Made by a program: the position numbers and the translations under genes
Part shown: piece by piece, positions 60,517-64,000 of the stretch
How the letters are laid out: every line of letters begins with the position of its first letter
Position numbering within the stretch: position 1 is the stretch's first letter
Notes under the pieces: model-generated
The model's database searches: none
The model's input: the letters and a program-made list of their open reading frames with translations, nothing else
Told to the model about the DNA's origin: nothing
Source: Longilinea sp964536805
Lineage (GTDB): Bacteria > Chloroflexota > Anaerolineae > Anaerolineales > Anaerolineaceae
Direction: 5' to 3'
Assembly (NCBI GenBank): GCA_964536805.1
Contig: CAZHYQ010000006.1
Location: forward strand, 62,001 to 126,000
DNA length: 64,000 bases

Positions 60517-61283
60517 CAAACAGTTTTAAAGAGTCCATCCAACGGGCAGCGAAATTGCTGAAGTCAGCCCGTCATGTTGTGGTCTTAACTGGCGCAGGAA
60601 TATCGACGCCATCAGGCCTCCCCGATTTCCAATCCCCTGGTATAGGGGAATGGGCGAATATTGACCCGCTGGACGTGGTTTCATTATCGGCTTTCCACCG
60701 CGACCCGACCAGGTTTTATGCCTGGCTAAAGCCGTTGATTGGAAAAATAGCAGCCGCCAAACCTAACCCGGCTCATGATGCCCTGGCGGAACTGGAAAGA
60801 ATGGGGATTCTGCAAGCGGTTCTAACCCAAAACATCGATGGGCTGCACCAGGAAGCGGGTTCCAAAAATGTGATCGAATTACACGGCTCGCTGGAAACCC
60901 TCACCTGTCCAAACTGCTGGCAGACGGTTTCAGGCGATTCTTGCTACCAGGATTTTATTGTGGATAATGTAATGCCGCATTGCACAGAATGCGGTGGAAT
61001 TCTCAAACCGGATATCGTTTTCTACCAGGAGAACTTGCCCGAGAAAGCCTGGAGGTCAGCGGTATATTTTGCTGAACAGGCAGATGTGTTCCTGGTGGCA
61101 GGCACCTCATTGGAGGTCAGTCCGGTCAGCGGGTTGCCTTTGTATGCTCTTGAAAATGGGGCTGACCTGGTGATTCTGAACTATTCCGCCACTTATTTGG
61201 ACAAACAGGCTACAATTGCGATTAATGATAATATTGCAGTTGTATTGCCGGAAATTGTTCACGCTATACTGAAAGAGGGCTAA
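60513..61283 (+). CDS. cobB: Sir2-family NAD-dependent protein deacylase (sirtuin)
   Basis: A 256-residue sirtuin, which removes acyl groups from lysines using NAD. The NAD site GAGISTPSGLPDFQS lies at 27-41, QNID at 106-109, the catalytic His is His124 (ELHGS), and Cys132, Cys135, Cys157 and Cys160 bind zinc. One oddity is Gln40 where nearly all sirtuins have Arg (DFR). The Tyr/Arg pair of desuccinylases is not evident, so deacetylation is likelier if it is active. The ATG overlaps the receiver-ParA gene by four bases; a histidine kinase gene follows two bases after the stop. Confidence 0.88.
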   Translation: MTNSFKESIQRAAKLLKSARHVVVLTGAGISTPSGLPDFQSPGIGEWANIDPLDVVSLSAFHRDPTRFYAWLKPLIGKIAAAKPNPAHDALAELERMGILQAVLTQNIDGLHQEAGSKNVIELHGSLETLTCPNCWQTVSGDSCYQDFIVDNVMPHCTECGGILKPDIVFYQENLPEKAWRSAVYFAEQADVFLVAGTSLEVSPVSGLPLYALENGADLVILNYSATYLDKQATIAINDNIAVVLPEIVHAILKEG

Positions 61284-61285
61284 AC

Positions 61286-62473
61286 GTGCTTCCCAACATC
61301 CAACAATTCAACCAGCTGCTCGATATCTCTCGCGATCTCGCATCCACGCGGGATTTGGAAGTATTGCTGCGAAAAATACTGCGGGTGGCGGTTGATCTGA
61401 GTGATGCCGAGACTGCACATGTTTTTTTGCATGATGAAACCAGAGGGGGGTTAGTCCTACAGTCTTCCACCGATTCTCAACTTGATCAAATTCCACAAGG
61501 TACGAACATACCCACCGCCAGCATTGCTGGCTGGGTAAGCGAGCACCGCACGCCGGTGATCGTGGCGGATGTTAAAACAGATTTGCGACCCTTTGTTCAA
61601 ACAGATACCCTGCTAAGAGCAGGTACAAAATCGCTGATCGCCGTGCCATTGACCGCCAAGGAAAAAATTCAGGGGGTTTTGGAAGTGGTCAACAAGAAGC
61701 GGGATAGTTTTTCTCAGGAAGATGCCGATGTTCTCTCAGTACTAGCAGCTCAAGCCGCTATTGCAGTCGAGAATTCGCGCCTTTACCAGCAGGCCGACCT
61801 TCTGAATGAACTGGTGCATGAATTACGCACGCCGCTTGCATCGGTTCTCACCATTGCATACCTGCTAAAGCGCAACGACCTTACTGACGAGCAACGCCAG
61901 CAATTTGCTGATTCGATCGCAATCGAGATCACCAGGATGAACGATATGGCCAGTTCCTACCTGGAGTATTCCCGGCTCGAAGCCGGCCGGTTATCTTTTT
62001 CCACTTCCAACTTTGATATAAAAACGCTCATTACGGATTGTTGCCGGACATTCAAACCCAAAGCTGATGAAGCCGGAATTACATTTCAGATTTATCAACC
62101 CGATTCCCCTGTATTAATTAAAGCGGATGAAAACAAGATCAAGCAAGTGGTCATCAACCTGCTAAATAATGCCATCAAGTACAACAAGGCTGGTGGTAAA
62201 GTGATTGTTCGTCTGTGGGAAAACAGCCAGACAGTGGGTTTTTCCATACAGGACAATGGGGTGGGCATCCCAGAAACGGATCTTCCCCATGTTTTTGAAA
62301 AATTCTTCAGAGCCCACAACATTCAAGAGGGCTATCCGGGTACTGGGCTTGGCCTTTCGATCTGTAAGCGAATTGTCGAAATCCATGGGGGCACCATCGG
62401 CATAAAAAGCCAGTTGAACACGGGTTCAACCTTCACCGTGGAACTTCCGGTTTGCGCCAGGGAATGTGATTAG
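61286..62473 (+). CDS. GAF-domain sensor histidine kinase
   Basis: A 395-residue soluble kinase. A GAF domain at about 15-165 (LIAVPLTAKEKIQGVLEVVN) leads to a HisKA domain with the phosphoacceptor in LVHELRTPLASVL near 174-186, then a complete HATPase domain: N-box QVVINLLNNAIKYN, G1 DNGVGIP, and G2 GTGLGLSICKRIVEIHGG. It is thus fully active by motif. The start is GTG at 61286 with GAGG seven bases upstream. It probably phosphorylates the receiver of the first gene of the operon. Its stop overlaps the stop of the convergent degV gene. Confidence 0.9.
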   Translation: MLPNIQQFNQLLDISRDLASTRDLEVLLRKILRVAVDLSDAETAHVFLHDETRGGLVLQSSTDSQLDQIPQGTNIPTASIAGWVSEHRTPVIVADVKTDLRPFVQTDTLLRAGTKSLIAVPLTAKEKIQGVLEVVNKKRDSFSQEDADVLSVLAAQAAIAVENSRLYQQADLLNELVHELRTPLASVLTIAYLLKRNDLTDEQRQQFADSIAIEITRMNDMASSYLEYSRLEAGRLSFSTSNFDIKTLITDCCRTFKPKADEAGITFQIYQPDSPVLIKADENKIKQVVINLLNNAIKYNKAGGKVIVRLWENSQTVGFSIQDNGVGIPETDLPHVFEKFFRAHNIQEGYPGTGLGLSICKRIVEIHGGTIGIKSQLNTGSTFTVELPVCARECD

Positions 62474-63336
62474 ACAGGTAACTGGCTAAAAAATGCAGCC
62501 GGCCCGACCGCCATGCCAACCAGGCCGGTACCTACATGTGCGCCAAGCGCCGGCGTAATCGAGACTGTTGGAATCCATTCAATTTCAAACAATTGCAAAA
62601 GCTTCTCACGCAGCCACTCGGTACCAGGCAAATTATTTGCGTGCAGTAATTGCACGCGCAATTTTGTACCAGCGCCAAACCGTTTGATCAGCAAATCAGC
62701 CTCGTGAAAAATTGCGCGTTTTAAAGTAATTTCCTGCCCAAGCTGAACGTAGGTTCCGTTTTCTTTTTCAACGCCGATAATCGGCTTGATATTTAACAAC
62801 GAAGCGACCAAACCTTTGATGTGGCTGATTCGTCCGCCGTGGATCAGGTACTTCATCGTAGCTACGGTGAATATGCCGTCTGTTTGCAGACGCATCTCGG
62901 ATAAAAATGCCAGAACCCGCTCCAGACTCCATCCCGCCCGCAGTGCGCGGGCGGCTGCCTCCACCTGCCAACCTTGAGGGCAGGAAAGGGTACGCGTATC
63001 GAAAAAAGTTACGTGGGCTTGCGGTACCATGGCCGCGGCTGCCCGGGCTGAATTCATGGTTCCACTCAACCCGGAGGAAATATGGATGGAAAGAATCTCC
63101 GGGTCAGTTTGAGCCAGGTTTTGATAAAGTTCAACGAATTCCCCGACCGACGGTTGCGAAGTGATTGGCATATCCTCGGTGTTGGCCAACAATTTATAAA
63201 ACTCATCCGGCATGATATCCACACCGCTTGCATAGGTACGGTTATCCAAAGTAACTTTTAACGGTGTGAAATGGATGCCAAATTCCTCAGCCACTTCGGG
63301 TAAAAGATCAGCACCACGGTCGGTTACAATTTGCAT
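62470..63336 (-). CDS. DegV family fatty-acid-binding protein (second copy)
   Basis: A 288-residue DegV protein. Recognised segments are MQIVTDRGADLLPE, PITSQPSVGEFVELYQ, ILSIHISSGLSGTMNSA, and the C-terminal ALGAHVGTGLVGMAV. It differs from the copy at 32840 in having a longer tail; both keep the SGLSG/SRLSG fatty-acid contact loop. I chose the ATG at 63336, with GGAG five bases upstream; the frame opens 19 codons earlier but without family similarity. It follows mutL by 22 bases and may be co-transcribed with it. Confidence 0.87.
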   Translation of the reverse strand: MQIVTDRGADLLPEVAEEFGIHFTPLKVTLDNRTYASGVDIMPDEFYKLLANTEDMPITSQPSVGEFVELYQNLAQTDPEILSIHISSGLSGTMNSARAAAAMVPQAHVTFFDTRTLSCPQGWQVEAAARALRAGWSLERVLAFLSEMRLQTDGIFTVATMKYLIHGGRISHIKGLVASLLNIKPIIGVEKENGTYVQLGQEITLKRAIFHEADLLIKRFGAGTKLRVQLLHANNLPGTEWLREKLLQLFEIEWIPTVSITPALGAHVGTGLVGMAVGPAAFFSQLPV

Positions 63337-63358
63337 GGAATCTCCAATTTCCTCAGGG

Positions 63359-64000
63359 TTACCGGCTGCCCCGCCGGCCAAATTGACGTTCAAGCAAGTC
63401 CACTGAAAGATGGATCATCGTCGGGCGTCCATGTGGACAGGTCCGCGGCGATCGACAGGACTCAAGGTCCGCCAGTAATTGTTTCTGCTCATCGGCGGCC
63501 ATAGCCTGGCCCGCTTTGACGGCAGCCCGTTTACACACCCGCGCGGCGATGCGGCTTTCAATCTCGCTCTGAAGCGGGCTTTCATCTTCCTCAAAGTCTT
63601 CCACCAGCACCCGCAGAGCGGCCGCAGGTTCAACCCCGGTCAGCAATACCGGAACAGCCCTCACCCGGAATGACCCAGGGCCAAAGGGCTCAATTTGAAA
63701 GCCGAGATGTTCCAAAACTTCCAGCTGATTGGTAAACAAACTGGCTTGCTGGGGTGGTAGAGTGACAAGGGCGGGTTCCAGCAATGTCTGTGCAGCGATC
63801 CGTTTTCCATCCACCTGTTTCATCAACCGCTCAAAGAGTACCCGTTCGTGCGCAGCGTGCTGATCGATTAAATACAAGCCGTCCGGACCTTCGGCAACCA
63901 GGTAAGAAAGGCCTACCTGTCCGATCAAACGCAACAGAGGCAATTGCCCGGAAGGCAAAGCATTGGTTTCAACGATTCGATTTGTTTCCGTATCCGGGAG
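63359..64000 (-). CDS. mutL: DNA mismatch repair protein MutL, C-terminal part (cut by window edge)
   Basis: The last 213 codons are present; the N-terminal ATPase domain lies beyond the window. The visible part is the MutL C-terminal dimerisation domain. It begins with LIGQVGLSYLVAEGPDGLYL and contains DQHAAHERVLFE, the DQHA(x)2E(x)4E metal motif of endonuclease-type MutL, plus CKRAAVKAGQAM and CPHGRPTM. The protein therefore probably nicks DNA itself, as in organisms without MutH. The stop TAA is at 63361-63359. Confidence 0.92.
   Translation of the reverse strand, partial: LPDTETNRIVETNALPSGQLPLLRLIGQVGLSYLVAEGPDGLYLIDQHAAHERVLFERLMKQVDGKRIAAQTLLEPALVTLPPQQASLFTNQLEVLEHLGFQIEPFGPGSFRVRAVPVLLTGVEPAAALRVLVEDFEEDESPLQSEIESRIAARVCKRAAVKAGQAMAADEQKQLLADLESCRSPRTCPHGRPTMIHLSVDLLERQFGRRGSR

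Overview
The window looks like a chromosomal segment of a Chloroflexota bacterium, most likely class Anaerolineae. This is inferred from gene content, not from a marker-gene search. The main signals are very large Chlor_Arch_YYY membrane proteins, including one fused to a protein O-mannosyltransferase-like half; a mevalonate kinase next to an isopentenyl phosphate kinase; a topoisomerase I with an extra N-terminal zinc ribbon; and many exported proteins with Thr/Pro-rich stalks. There is no phage, insertion sequence or CRISPR array. Almost all of the DNA is coding, and genes often overlap by 4 bp.

Bases 1-19650 (minus strand) read as one long gene train: tlyA, lepA, a flippase-like membrane protein, a CDP-paratose 2-epimerase-like enzyme, a GT4 glycosyltransferase, a methyltransferase, a GT39-like protein, a 1761-residue GT39+YYY fusion, a DUF952 protein, a stand-alone YYY protein, a stand-alone GT39-like protein, a PlsC-like acyltransferase and the start of cmk. 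Divergent from it (19742-23557, plus) are a UbiA-type polyprenyl-phosphate phosphoribosyltransferase, mevalonate kinase, isopentenyl phosphate kinase and a dGTPase-like HD protein. Together they suggest a locus that makes polyprenyl-phosphate-linked sugars and uses them outside the membrane. greA follows with its own terminator.

Bases 24230-32628 (minus) hold a bitopic membrane protein of unknown function and a housekeeping operon ffh-rpsP-khpA-rimM-dprA-manC-topA with a clear promoter before ffh. Bases 32840-35676 (plus) hold a DegV protein, a DUF1015 protein and a small unknown protein with a good promoter. A 1172-residue exported double 5'-nucleotidase-like protein (35743-39261, minus) is followed by a 576-base gap without a supportable gene.

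Bases 39838-46959 form a cell-surface block: two TolB-like propeller proteins, an M23 peptidase lipoprotein, an NBR1-type Ig lipoprotein and a LysM protein, with queG in between. Bases 47146-51753 encode a partner-switching module: a STAS antagonist, an RsbW-like kinase, and a PP2C phosphatase carrying six GAF-like modules. Next come an HAD phosphatase, an FtsB-like divisome protein and tRNA-Leu(CAG).

Bases 53142-64000 contain a degenerate histidine-kinase-like membrane protein, an LCP-family lipoprotein, a tyrosine recombinase that has lost nearly all catalytic residues, tilS, an operon of receiver-ParA fusion plus sirtuin plus GAF histidine kinase, a second DegV protein and the 3' part of mutL. 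Several genes (ubiA, lepA, tilS, the 44747-46102 gene) have a -10 box only 6-11 bases before the start codon and no Shine-Dalgarno sequence, which suggests leaderless mRNAs.
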